The notes under the pieces: model-generated
Told to the model about the DNA's origin: nothing
Seen by the model: only the letters and a program-made list of their open reading frames with translations
Databases searched by the model: none
In this document: piece after piece, positions 44,424-55,750 of the stretch
How the letters are laid out: every line of letters starts with the position of its first letter
How positions within the stretch are numbered: the first letter of the stretch is position 1
Translations under genes and position numbers: made by a program
Assembly: GCA_963575745.1 (NCBI GenBank)
Contig: CAUYUJ010014560.1
Location: forward strand, 62,001-126,000
DNA length: 64,000 bases
Source of the DNA: Prorocentrum cordatum
Taxonomy: Eukaryota > Sar > Dinophyceae > Prorocentrales > Prorocentraceae
Reading direction: 5' to 3'

Positions 44424-44556
44424 AAGGTTGTTTGAAATCTACCGCCGCGGCCCAAACAGGCAGGGTCCACTCGTCGGCCTTTCCTTGGATCTGCGTAAGA
44501 ATGAACAGATGGTCCGTCGTACTGCAGGGTTCAGGAAGGACTTCGACGTGGGCGCG
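44424..44556 (-). pseudogene. Fragment of a non-LTR retrotransposon reverse transcriptase
   Basis: The minus strand reads STTDHLFILTQIQGKADEW followed by PVWAAAVDFKQPCD. This matches the region of non-LTR reverse transcriptases from the T-T-D-H/QxxEK motif to the first catalytic-Asp strand (VDFKKAFD in intact copies). Here the core has QPCD instead of KAFD. The downstream sequence is unrelated and the upstream fingers domain is missing. It is a short decayed remnant. Confidence 0.55.
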
Positions 44557-45039
44557 TGGTGGCGCGCGTGCGCGTGACTCAGATGGCATTCTTTGATACT
44601 GGGCGCATGCTAGGTCAACGCAAATGCACCGCGTGGAGAGATCATAATGCGACGTCTGGACAAGATGGCAAAGCACCTGTCTTTCTTTGATTTCAGCACG
44701 TGCGCGCGGACTCAACATCTGCAATACTTGTGGCGTTTGATGTGATTATGTTGAAACGCTTGCAGAACTAAGGTGTTTGGTATTTTCTGCCATGCGTTCT
44801 TGCAGAATCACCTCTTGAGGTACAACGGGTGCGCGCATGGTATTATTTGACCGGGACGTGGGGGGGTCGGAATAGGCCTTGGTGGGGTGGTCTGATTTCG
44901 TTCGCCCGATGAACGATTGGGCGAAATCATATGTAATGTAATTTGCAGTGTCCCAGAGGGGGCATCGATCAGTCTAGAGGGTAGGGATGGTAGAATCGAT
45001 CATCTTTTGAAAAGAAAGTGCGCGTGGTGCACGCTAGTG

Positions 45040-45520
45040 GCGGCCACGAGGCGGCATCGTGGCGAAACCTCGCGGGACACACCCAGCGCCCGAGGCGGCC
45101 TCGAGGTGGCATCGTGGCGAAACCTCGCCGAACTCGCCCAGCGCCCGAGGCGGCCACCTGGCCATCGCTCGGACGTCCATTCCCTGTGTTTCTTTTGGTT
45201 TCGTGCGTGGTTTTTCGCCAAATGATCAAGGATGCTCCTCGATGGTCCTCGCCGAGGAAAACACGTACACTTCCGAGCGATGCCAAGCAACTGGGCGGCA
45301 ACGTGGCGAAACCTCGCGGGACCCACCCAGCGCCCGAGGCGGCCACTGGGCGGCATCGTGGCGAAAAACCTCGCGGGACCCGCCCAGCGCACGAGGCGGC
45401 CGCGGCACGGCCACGGGCAGCAGCGCGGCGAAGCCTCGCCGGACCCACCCAGCGCGCGCGGCGGCCACGAGGAGGCGACGCCCCGCGGGGCCCAGACAGC
45501 GCACGAGGCGGCCACGGGAA
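45040..45520. repeat. Degenerate repeats of about 50 bp
   Basis: GGCATCGTGGCGAAACCTCG, then CGGGACCCACCCAGCGCC, then GAGGCGGCCAC recurs twice at 45048-45154 and about four times at 45297-45515, split by unique sequence. Frames through it are not supported as genes. Confidence 0.7.
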
Positions 45521-45914
45521 GCAACGGAGAACACCCTCGCCCGACCCCAAACCCTCAAAGCAGACACTTTCTAAGGAAAGAGAAATGAGATACAGTCGGA
45601 CTCGATTGGACAGGACACGCGAGAGAACACAATACCCTTCCGAGGGCCAACACGGTCACAGTACAATACCCTGCCGAGGGCCAAACTGCCACAATGTGGG
45701 AAACATGAGTCGCGAGACACAGGACACAATGGTGCCCTTGATTTGGCAGGATCGACCTACTAATCTGGGCCGACTGTAATCTGACAGCGGACAACAACCA
45801 ACAGGCCAAAAAACGCGTCACAAATCAGTAGGCATCTGGCCCGGTAACGGGGCTGCCATGCGAACGTGGCCATCCGCTAGAGCAGCCGAGCCCGACCCTG
45901 CCCAATTCCACGAG

Positions 45915-46195
45915 GGGCAGAGGAGGAGGAAGAGGAGGAGGAGGAGGAGGAGGAGGAGGAGGAGGAGGAGGAGGAGGAGGAGGAGGAGGAGGGGGAGGGG
46001 GAGGAGGAGGAGGAGGAGGAGGAGGAGGAGGAGGAGGAGGAGGAGGAGGAGGAGGAGGGAAGGGAGGAGGAGGGAAGGAGGAGGAGGAGGAGGAGGAGGA
46101 GGAGGAGGAAGGAGGAGGAGGGGGAGGAGGAGGGGAGGGGGGGAGGAGGAGGAGGAGGAGGAGGAGGAGGAGGAGGAGGAGGAGGAGGGGCTGAC
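45915..46195. repeat. (GGA)n microsatellite
   Basis: Nearly uninterrupted GAGGAG for about 280 bp. Confidence 0.9.
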
Positions 46196-46407
46196 CAGCT
46201 CAGGGGGGGAACATCGAGCTTCAATCGGCGCTGCACCGCCGATAGATCGGCGTCAGGTCCCCGACAGCAAGTCCGAACGGTCCTGGGCGGGGTGGGCCCT
46301 CGGGCCCCTGGGCGACCAGTGGGCGATTCGGAGTCGTTGCGCCCCCGCCCTGAGCCAGTCCGCCCTGGTATTGCTTCCGAGGCTGTCCTGCGAACGTGGC
46401 AACTCTC

Positions 46408-46740
46408 TGGCCTCCTCCTCCTCCTCCTCCTCCTCCTCCTCCTCTCTCCCTCTTGCTCCAGGAGATGGCCCTACTCCTCCACCTTCTCCTTCAAGAGAGG
46501 GGCCTCCTCCTCCGCCTCCGCCTCCGCCTCCTCCGCTTCCGCCTCCGCCTCCTCCTCCTCCTCCTCCTCCTCCTCCTCTTCCTCCTCCTCTCCGCCCCCC
46601 GCGCGGCAGGGGCACAGGGGAGCGCTTGGTCCTTCAGGGGGTGGTGCACCACCTGGCGGCCGAGCGCCTCAATCTCGATCCGCCTCCTCCGCCTCCGCCT
46701 CCGCCTCCTCCTCCTCCTCCTCCTCCTCCTCCTCCGCCTC
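46408..46740. repeat. (TCC)n/(CGCCTC)n microsatellites
   Basis: Blocks at 46408-46450, 46500-46595 and 46680-46738, possibly inside or beside a minus-strand exon. Confidence 0.7.
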
Positions 46741-46842
46741 GTCCTCGAGTTCCTCCGCACATATTCGCCCGCAGACCGTTCGAATAGCGCTCTGTGGGAC
46801 AATCTGATGCACGGCGCACAAGCGCGCCTCCACCGCTGCGGC
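46672..46842 (-). CDS. Possible exon, unknown
   Basis: After a CGTCCCCCCAG acceptor at 46843 the minus strand reads AAAVEARLCAVHQIVPQSAI and RTVCGRICAEELEDEAEEE, passing into Glu repeats. The 40 residues before the repeat look like real protein, but no neighbouring exon could be joined and the frame stops just after the microsatellite. Confidence 0.25.
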
Positions 46843-47244
46843 CTGGGGGGACGCAGAGAGCCGAATAATGGTTCCCCATCAGATGAAACGAACACCCCGA
46901 CAAAGCTACCACGACAACTGATTAGGGCAATGTCGGCACACCGCCAGTCGTCTGACTCCTCGGCCAAACCCCTTCCGCCTTCTCCTGGATCCTCCTCCTC
47001 CTCCTCCTCCTTCTCGTCCTCCTCCTCCTGCTCGATCGTCGTCATCCTCGATAGTTGTCCGCCTCGGTTCTCCTCCTCTTCCTCGGTCCTCTCACATGGA
47101 TCTTCCTCCTCCTCCTCCTCCTCCTGCTCCTCCTCCTCGATCATCCTCCTACTCCGCTCAGTTGCTCTACGTCTCGTATGCGCCGCAAAAACCTTGCACC
47201 TAAAGGGAACGGGTGCTGATGGAAAGATGATGAATCTGTTCGGT

Positions 47245-48195
47245 GTGCGCAACGAATAGCGAAACGGGTCCTGGACTCCAAGTTCTAAGCGAAACGGGCC
47301 CTGAACCCCAGGGGCTTTCCCAGACCCTAGGACGCCGAAGACAGCGGAACATCTCAGGACCCACTTTCATCAGGATCCAGTTCCTTCATGGCAGGGATTC
47401 AGCGGGAACATCGAGGATTCCACTTTCTCCTCGCCCCGCCCCTCTCCAAATCCCCGTTGTGAGCTTCAAAGAGGTCTCTGGAACTCACGCCAACGCTCCC
47501 CCCCATGCCCGCATATCAGCACAAAACCAACAAGGATGTGTAAGTCGCTCCTCCTCTCATCCCTCCTCCTTCTCCTTCCTAGACTCAGGACCGTATGCAG
47601 AGACGTAACAAAAAAACATCCGGAGGCTCGCCTGGATGTCCTGTAACTTGGCGGCTCCTCTGGCTCCGCCACTGGCGCGCTCCCTCCGCTGACCTGTGCT
47701 TAGGCAGATGTGTATGCCTCGGTCCCCTCCCATCGGAGGCGACGACATGGCGAACAGCCCGGGGGCGCCCCCATGCTGGCGGTAGCGCGAAGCGGGCGCG
47801 CCTTGAATTGCCCGCCGGCAGTGCCCTCCATGCGCTGGCGCCTGCGCGCGCGCGGTGCGCTGTGCTTGCAGACCCCGAGGGAAGGGGGGAGGGGCAGGCG
47901 GACAAGCTAGGTGCGCTCGCGTCATATTTTCATCCCTTGCCATGGCGTAGATCTCCTTTTTACTCGCACAGCTGGATGTCGTAGCATGGCATAACATTAC
48001 ATGGCATAGCACGGTGTTGAAGATCAACGCGTAGCATGACATAGCATGGCATGGCGACACCCCAATGCTGGGGGGGCTTCCGCGGCCCAAATCAACGAAT
48101 CGGCACCGAATGTGGAATCACTTCCGATGGCTGTTTCGGGGGGCCATTTTCTAGATTTTGGGCCCCCGGAAACCATGCCGTGGCATGGCGCTGGA
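47245..48195. other. Spacer, no confident gene
   Basis: Coding-like frames exist on both strands at 47600-47900 without motifs. 47980-48050 has repeated ATGGCATAGCATGACATAGC words. Confidence 0.3.
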
Positions 48196-48204
48196 AATAA
48201 TGAC

Positions 48205-48335
48205 GCCAGCGCTGCAGCGGGAGCACGATTCGGAACGAGCAGAAGCGCGGAAATGAGGCCAGCGCTGCAGCAGGAGCACGATTCGGAACGAGCGGTAGCA
48301 CGAACATGAGGCCAGCGCTTCAGCGAGAGCAGCAT
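48205..48335. repeat. 52-bp tandem repeat, 2.5 copies
   Basis: GCCAGCGCTGCAGC followed by GGGAGCACGATTCGGAACGA recurs at about 48208, 48260 and 48312. Confidence 0.75.
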
Positions 48336-48739
48336 CTTTGACAAAAAACCTAAGCGAAATCCCGTTTCCCGGGAATCCTGTGTAAAAACCTGTGCGCGGA
48401 GGGGGGGCGAATATTTCCTGGACGTCAACAGGGGAGAGGGGAGAGTAGTATTCATATTGTGAAATTGTGGAGGGGCGGACAGGGGCATAAGAGGGGGGAA
48501 TGGGCAGGGGCATGAGGGGGGAGGGACAGGGGCCGGGAGAAGCGGGACGGGGCAGGAGAAGGAGGGGGTGGGGGCATGAAGAGGAGAGGGGGGGGGCAGG
48601 GGTAGGAGGAGGGGGGAGGAGCATGAGGAGGGTGGACGCGCAAGAGGGGGGGGGAGAAGGACCGTACGGGAACCAGCTGAGTCCGGTGCACGGCGCGGCT
48701 GCGCCGCTACTGCCCTGACTGTGTGCACCAGAATTTGGG

Positions 48740-48916
48740 AATGGCAGGGGGAGGAGGAGGAGGAGGAGGAGGAGGAGTGGGAGGAGGAGGAAGAAGAGGA
48801 GGAGAAAGAGGAGGAGGAGGAGGAGGAGGAAGGAGAAGGAAGGAGGAGGAGGAGGAGGAGGAGGAAGAAGAAGAAGACACATATGAGGAGGATGATGTTG
48901 ATGATGGTGGTGATGA

Positions 48917-48964
<48 letters not shown>
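48740..48964. repeat. (GGA)n then (GAT)n microsatellite
   Basis: GGAGGA to about 48870, GATGATGATG to 48964. Confidence 0.85.
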
Positions 48965-48965
<1 letters not shown>

Positions 48966-49630
48966 GTTGCTCGCTCGCTCACACCCAATCAGACCCGTTC
49001 GTTCCATCAACCACTCAATCTCTGTCCACCTGGGCGGGGGAGGGATGGGTGCAGCGCAGGCGCGGCCGCAAGAAATCCTCGCAAGAAACCGAATCCCGAA
49101 GATCTGCGCGCGAGGTGCAAGTGCGGGGGGAACCCACGGCACCCCGAACGCGGCAGCCTCTTGACGCCCGCGAGAAGTCATCGCGCAGCGCGCGTGGCGA
49201 AGAAACCAAGGGGCCCTGACGCAGTCTCTTGTTTCTTGATGCGCTTCCCTTTAAAGGGACCCAAGAAACACACGAAACACATGCACACAAGTCCCAGGAT
49301 TCCCCATCTGTTCCCATACTTTCGGAGTTTTCGTCTTCCCCCCCCCACTTCCCACAGTTTCCTACATTTTTTCCTGGCGATCGACGGTGATTTGTGCCTG
49401 TGTCTGTTCCCCCTCTGATTCCCTCTGTAAGAACTCTGCGTAAACACATAGGCACGGGAGGTCCGCGCAGACTTCTTGCCTCAGCGCTGGATCCTCCCTC
49501 CCCGGATCGCGCTTTAGGCCAGGGGGGCGGCGGCAGAGGCGCCGCGGGGGTGCCACGAGGGGCCTCCGCGCCGATGCAAAAAATCAGTGCGGACCGCGGA
49601 TCGATTAAATGCTCGGGTATTTCTTCGCGA

Positions 49631-49918
49631 CTCGACTCTTGAACACCTGCAGAAGTGACTAGAGGCCTCCCAGATGGGGTCGGAGTTGATGGGGTCGGAG
49701 GATCGCGCTGCATCGCCGATACATCGGCGATGCATCGCCGATGCATCGTCGGCGATGCATCGGCGACGTCGACGTGAAGCAAATCGGGCTCCACATCGAG
49801 CGGCATCGGAGATGTATCGGCGATGCGGCGCGATGCTCCGACCCCATGGCCCATCTGCTCCGACTCCATCTAGGAGGCCTAGAACGACCTTCTTCAGTTC
49901 GGGGACTTGAGTCGTCGG
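49631..49918. repeat. Imperfect foldback about 285 bp long
   Basis: The left arm contains CTAGAGGCCTCCCAGATGGG, then GTCGGAG and GCATCGCCGATACATC. The right arm is its imperfect reverse complement, ending GACTCCATCTAGGAGGCCTAG. A perfect 22-bp palindrome (CATCGGCGAT-GCATCGCCGATG) lies in the left arm at 49722-49743. Confidence 0.65.
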
Positions 49919-50281
49919 ACCGCGTGGTGACCTCGAGATCCCAGGACATCCCCTCGGGCCGAACGAAAGGGGGGGATAGGGAAAGTGGGTCATGTAATCT
50001 GCTGCATGCAGCTGGTCTCGGCCCCGCCGCCGCGCCCACTCCTCGATGCCTGGGCGCCTCCTGGCGCCGGGAGGCGCTTGGAAAATCAGCTACGCGAGCT
50101 GATTCTCTGCCCTGCCCTTTCCTTTTCCCCCCCCTTTCGTTCCCCCCGGTCATCACCGCGCGGTCCGTCACCGCACGGCCTCAGGACCCGGGAGGCCTCG
50201 GTCGCCCGAGACGGTCGTCAGGAAAGGGCACGGGTCCCAAGGGCGCGCAGTGACCCTGGATCACCACTGAGTCAATACGCT

Positions 50282-50436
50282 GAAGGCATCTATACACCAC
50301 CACCGTGTTAGGCCAGGGCCATCCTGGCCCTGGCCTAGTGTATACGCCCTCCTGGCCGAGGCCAGGAGGATCTATACACCATCCTGGGGCCCAGGATGGC
50401 CCTGGCCTAACACGGTGGTGGTGTATAGATGCCTTC
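50282..50436. repeat. Foldback with perfect 46-bp arms and nested hairpin
   Basis: Arm 50282-50327 starts GAAGGCATCTATACACCACC and ends GCCATCCTGG. 50391-50436 is its exact reverse complement. The 63-nt centre holds a second hairpin, CCTCCTGGCC-GA-GGCCAGGAGG, flanked by TGTATA/TATACA. Confidence 0.9.
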
Positions 50437-50611
50437 GTCGGAGTCAAGTCACCGTCTGAAATTCCCCAGCCAATGTTTCCGTGCCACAGGCCGGATTCTC
50501 CTGCGGCTGTCCAGGGCGATCCGGGCACCCCCAGAAAAGCTGTGGTCACTACACTTGGGTGGCTGGCTCCTAGAACTGGGAGGCTGGTTTGCAGCCCTTC
50601 GAGCTTTACCC

Positions 50612-50865
50612 TGACGACGATGATGAAGATGATATTGATAATGATGATGCTGCTGATGGGGATGATGGTGGTGACGATGCTGATGATAATGATGAAGATG
50701 ATAATGCTGATGGTGATTATGATGATGACGATGATAATGATGATGCTGATGACGATGATGACGATGACGATGATGCTGATGCTGATGCTGATGATGCTGA
50801 TGCTGATGCTGCTGCTGATGATGATGCTGATGATGATGAGGATGAGGACGAGGATGATGGTGGAA
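50612..50865. repeat. (GATGAT)n/(GATGCT)n microsatellite
   Basis: GATGATGATGCTGATG variants. Met/Ile/Asp-rich frames on both strands are artefacts. Confidence 0.85.
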
Positions 50866-53700
50866 TCAAGAGTTTCAACAGATACAGTGACAGAGGGGTG
50901 TTGATTTAGGTGTATGGGAGAGGCGGGGGAGGTGCATGCAATGCCCAAAAGAGCAAACCGCCAAGCCCCTGACCCTGCTGCCGAGCAAGGGCAACCGTGG
51001 AGCGACATCGGCGGCGGGGCCAAGCCCTCTCCCCCACCCGAGAGGGGCAGCTGCCGTCTCCTGCCGCAGGTGTACAGTCGGGGCGTTGACCTAAGGAACC
51101 CTAAATAAGGAACGAGGCCCCTTTTTCCCATAAGTTAAACTTCGATTTCCCATGGAAAACCTAACGCAAACTGTAAAACAATCAAGGAACACCGAGCCCC
51201 TCGCCAACGAGAAGGATTCCTTCTTCAGCGCCCCGACTGTATGCCAACCCCGCGCTGGGGTGGGGGGGCGTGGGGGCGGGGAGAAGCTCGGTCGCCACCC
51301 CCGTGCCCAGTGGGTGTGCCTCACGCCTGGGGCACCCTCGAGGGAGGCCGGCGGCTCGGAGGAGTGCGGAGGCTGATGCGTTCGTTGGTTGTCTGGGCTG
51401 GTTGATGTTTTTGTCCGTGGTCGGGGGCTGTCTTGGCCCCAGCTTGGGTGATTTGTGAAGCTGGCTGCGAAGTGTTCTGGCTAGGGCTGCCTGGATCCAA
51501 ATTTGATCAACTTCATCTGACACCGGTTTGGTGATACGGTTGAAAAGAAACTGTCTTGCCTACACTGGCTGAGAATCCCACCAGCCCTTTGGGCCAAGGT
51601 GGTCAATCGTCCCCGGACAATTGTTTGATTCTTATTGAATATTCCCCCTGTAGAGGGACATGCCCGACTTAAGCCTTGCGATGTTCCAAGAGAGGCCCAA
51701 GAGCTGCACGAGGCGCTCCCTAGACGGCCCCAAAGGGCGCCCAAGAACGCCCCAAGAAGCGATTTTGATTGCCCCAGGTTGGGGCGAATCGAGGACCCGT
51801 CGTCCAGAGAGCCCTGGATCATGCCTCCTCCGATACAGTAGAGTCTCGATTACAAGAAACCTTCCACAAGAAACGAACCCTGAGACCCCAGGACGTCCAC
51901 ATTTTGTTTGGTGCGGGAACGGCACGCTTTCCATGGCGAAACCATCGGAACCCAAGAAACCCAGGGCACCCTGGAGGCAAGCAGGGTGTTCTTGGCATGT
52001 GCCTCCTCCAATACCGCGGAGGCTCCCGGATGAACCCGCAAGGAGTACGCGGCGGCAACGCCTCCTTGTCGCGCGTCGCCGACCATATCCACGTCAGGAC
52101 CACGTGGATCGTCACGACAAAGCGTCATACGCGAAATCGAGCTGACAGTTTCGGTCGGTCAGCGCGCTCGTTCCCCGCCAGGCACATCACCACGCGGAAA
52201 GACTTGAATTTCGATGCCATGATTTCCTTTATCCGCGCGCTTGTGGGTCTTCGACGCGCGAGTAAGCACCCCGACAAGCGAAGCCGTCCAGTAAAAGCAC
52301 GCAAGGAAGGCATTGAACAGGGCATGGCTGATTAATGAACGACCAGGGCCGTGTAGAAACGCCAATTGTGGGGGTCGGGGTGGTTTTTGTACCTTCCCTG
52401 AATATGATTATTCCTCGTCGACGTCGTCAATACTTCTGCGTACCTCCTGCGTGCTTCGCAAACGTGTTTACCTCGTACTCGTCCTTGTTATCGCCGGCGC
52501 CGGCGTCGAACACATCCTAGTCGTCCTCCTTCTCCTCATACCCCCTCCTTCTCCTGTTTCTCCTCCTCCACATCCTGATCCCCCACATTCTCTCCACCTA
52601 ACCCTTTCCACCTTCCCCTTCTTCTTATTCCCCCTCGTCGTTGTCTTCGTTGTCGTCGTCGTCGTCGTCCTCTTCCTCCTGTTCCTGCACCCTCCTCCTC
52701 TTCCTCGTCTCCCTCCTCGTGATCCTCGTCGTCGTCCTCCTCGTACTACGTTGAATACCAAAATGAAGGGGCCGAACGGTCTTAGACAATCCATGGGTGC
52801 GTGCCTGACCCACCCGCCCGCGACCAGCCCGCAACCCATCCGCGGCAACGTACTGCTTGACAAATATTCGTCGCTTGCGGGCTTCTCCAACGCCTCGCAG
52901 ACTGCCGACGACCCTGCGACCCCATGGTTCTCATTCGCAATTGCGGGGGCAATGGTCTTCCTCGCCCTCTCTTCCCTCCTCCCTCTCCTCCCCTCCCCTC
53001 CTGTTCCTCCCTGCTCCTCCTTGGTCTTCCTCCTCCCCCTCCATCTCTCTTCGCGGGGGTCCTCCTCCTACACCCATGGGGTGCCTTGGCCTCTTGGGGC
53101 CCTGGCATAGTCGTAACCCTCGGTGGCGCTCATTGCGCTGCCTTCCCTGCGGTGTGGGGCTCCAGAGCCCGCCCGAGGGGCGCGAGCTTCTCTTTCGGGA
53201 GCCGCTTCGTGTTCGCCAGAGTCTACAGAGTCTCATCCGTCTTCTTCCCCCCTCCCTGCCCCCTTTCCTTGAGGTGCGCACACCTGCTGCTCAGTCTCAG
53301 GCTGGCGGGCGCCTGCGAACCACGTGCTACAGAAGGGATGCTCTTGGCCGCCGTCCTCCTCAACTTCCTCCATGTAGCCGTGTTGCCAGCGACTGCGGGG
53401 GGACATCGTGCTCCGATGGCCCGCTGGCAACTTAGCTCCGCATGCGATGTGGCGGGACACCCGCATATCTCGCGCTCTCTTCTTGGGAGCGAGCGTCGAG
53501 AGACGAAACGCAGCTGTGTAACCCCTGTGGTAACAGTCTTTTTCAAAAACGGTTGCGAATCTTCAAGCCTGTGCTGGTGGCAAGCCCGCACTCAAAGGAC
53601 CTTGAATTAGTCCATCGACCACGTCTGAGCAAAATGCCATCCCCCTGAAAACGCACAGGTGGGGAATGGTGGTGCGGTGGTATCCCGAAGATTTACATTG
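50866..53700. other. Spacer, no confident gene
   Basis: A CCCAAGA-rich block lies at 51660-51790. Coding-like fragments occur on the minus strand at 52110-52300 (KFKSFRVVMCLAGNERADRP) and on the plus strand at 53100-53600 (RSLRCLPCG and ETQLCNPCG in different frames). They are frameshifted and unassigned. 52490-52760 is CCT/CGT microsatellite. Confidence 0.35.
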
Positions 53701-53714
53701 GGTGCAAGGCTTGT

Positions 53715-55750
53715 CTATCCAGAGGTTCTCTGCTCCTCAAATTGGTACGTGAAACGGATCATACACCGAAGTTCCTCTTTGAAGCCTTCAATGCATGTTT
53801 GGCGTGCCCCGCTTTCGGGTCGGCCTTGGCTGCTTGGGTCAGGGGGGGGGACCTGGAAGTCACCCCGCAACTTTACATGGATGGTGGCAAGGCGGGCCGA
53901 AATCAACTTCATTTCGGCGTCTTCAGCGTTGATGCGGTCACTGACTGTCTCAAGGAGCTGAACACGTGATGTGGCATCTTCGGTTATCTCATCTGCTAAT
54001 GTGTTGGCTAAAAAGGCCCAGGGCAGGATAATATACTTGTCCCAGTTGTCGTAACCAAGATGGGGCGTGGTTTAGTGAAATTCGACGGGCCCATCGCGGG
54101 CCTCTCAGGCGGCCTAATTATCAAACCAGACATCGGGATTGGATCTCGGCTTCCGCCCGGAATCCCCCACAACTCCCCAATGAACGCAGCTGGAGTCCAA
54201 AACAATGGTGACTTCGCCCTGCGCGTGGAGGGAGGCTTGGGTGGCGGCGCGCAGCTCGCCGCGATTGACGGTCTGCTTTCCTATTAGGCATCTTCGCGAA
54301 GTGCCTGCTGGCTCGTGATCGCCGGTCAAAGCTCCGACCCCCCAGCCCGCGCGCCGTCTCCGAAGATCCTTGTTGCGCGGGCCCCCGCCGGCATCGGTTC
54401 CGACCAAGGAGCTTCCCTTTGACCGCGATATATTCTGGAGAGCGAAGGTGCCAGGTGGCGCGGTGGACCGAGGGGGGCGGGTTATCTTCCGCAAGTCCCA
54501 TGGTGAACTCGGCGGGCTGGAGCGCTCTGCCCCACTTGATGGTGCGCGAGAGACGCTGCTCCAAGGCCCGCCAGATGATGCGGTTTGATTCTGCGACTGC
54601 GTCGTCTGCGCACTGCCGCAGGGAGGGGCAGGCCCAGCAGCGGTGAAGGTCATCTTCTTTGGGCGCTCCACACCTCGGGCAATTGGCTGGACCATCTGGC
54701 TTGCGCGAGGTGGAGGCGCCCGCGTGTCCGCGCTGATGCTGTGCTGATGGCGTGGATGGCCTTGGCATATCCTGGAGTGACCGTGGGTGCCAACTCCTTC
54801 CTCAGCCCCCCTTCCAAGGTAGAAATTCGAAGCCCGTTCCCAGGGCGCGTTCGGGGCGCGCCTCGAAGAAGCCATCGTGAACCCCCCCTGCCCCTCGGGA
54901 TCTCCTGGAGCAGCTTCGAGCCGCCTCTGACCAGAAAGGGTCCAGCCCCGAGGTCCCGCAGGGCAGATGTCAAAATCCTGGAGGGTGGCGACAGCAGCCC
55001 AAAACAGCGCCACAGCTTTGCCGCGCCTGGACGCCCCCGAGAGATGCTCTACTGTAGGAACCTATCGCTTCCGAAGCGATGCATGCAATGGATTGCACAA
55101 AAAAAACACCAAAGATTGCACAAAAAAACCGAAGGATTGCACAAAAAAACCCAGGATTGCACAATCCTGAGTCCTGGCTGGCCATGTCGAACCAGGCCGT
55201 CAAGATCTGCAACGGCAGATGATGAGCAGGATCCTCCTGCTCCTGCCCTTGCGGCGACGACGCAAATCCTCCTGCTGTGGCGCAGCCGTGCCGGGGAACA
55301 TGTCCGGGCGCGAGTCGCCCCCGGACCCGCTCGAGCTAGCTAAATGGGGGAGATACCTGGTGGTTCCAAAAGAGCTGCGGCTTGGCCCCAGTAGAGACCA
55401 GTCCGCGGGCCTCGTCTGATGTCCCTGAAAAGGTTGCTCATGAAGTTGAGCTTCTTGAGCCCTTTGATGGACCTCGCGTTTCTGGTGGTGAACCTACGTC
55501 GCCTCCCAAGAATAGCATCCAATACTAGATTCCCCCCAAGACCTACCCGTTTGAAATCATACCCACAAGAGCCCATCTTGGAGCAGAGAACCTGGCCGAC
55601 GGGCAGGGCGGAGCTGATCGCGCGCGACTTGGGGGAAAGACGACGTCCTCTAGCTTGTGGGGCTTCTCCTAAGTAGTTATTTGATGGCATCGGGGGCGTC
55701 CTCTTGGAAGATCTCGCGGGGCCCCCAGGCTCGAAGTCGGAAGTCGCCAA
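53715..55750 (-). pseudogene. Decayed non-LTR retrotransposon, RNase H end
   Basis: Several protein segments appear in order but in different frames. They are: a basic linker DAILGRRRRFTTRNARSIKG (55560-55500); NGLRISTLEGGLRKELAPTV (about 54830); a Cys/His knuckle CPRCGAPKEDDLHRCWACP (54682-54630); and an RNase H domain from LVGTDAGGGPRNKD (Asp codon 54395-54393) through QTVNRGELRAAT and TIVLDSS to NPDVWFD. After WFDN the same frame continues across three stops to DGPVEFH, YDNWDKYIILPWAF and LANTLADEIT, the last RNase H motif. A frameshift separates knuckle from RNase H near the AAAGGG at 54420, and another lies before the knuckle. The catalytic reverse-transcriptase core was not found. Clearly non-functional. 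Confidence 0.7.
55091..55168. repeat. Short tandem GATTGCACAAAAAAACC repeat inside the retroelement
   Basis: GATTGCACA followed by an A run starts at 55091, 55114, 55135 and 55155 (20-23 bp period). The last unit forms GGATTG-CA-CAATCC. It interrupts the decayed retrotransposon. Confidence 0.7.

Noticed and set aside
46491-47252. Minus-strand Glu/Arg-rich ORF
   Set aside because: Mostly GGA microsatellite; only a short stretch in another frame looks like protein and is listed at low confidence.
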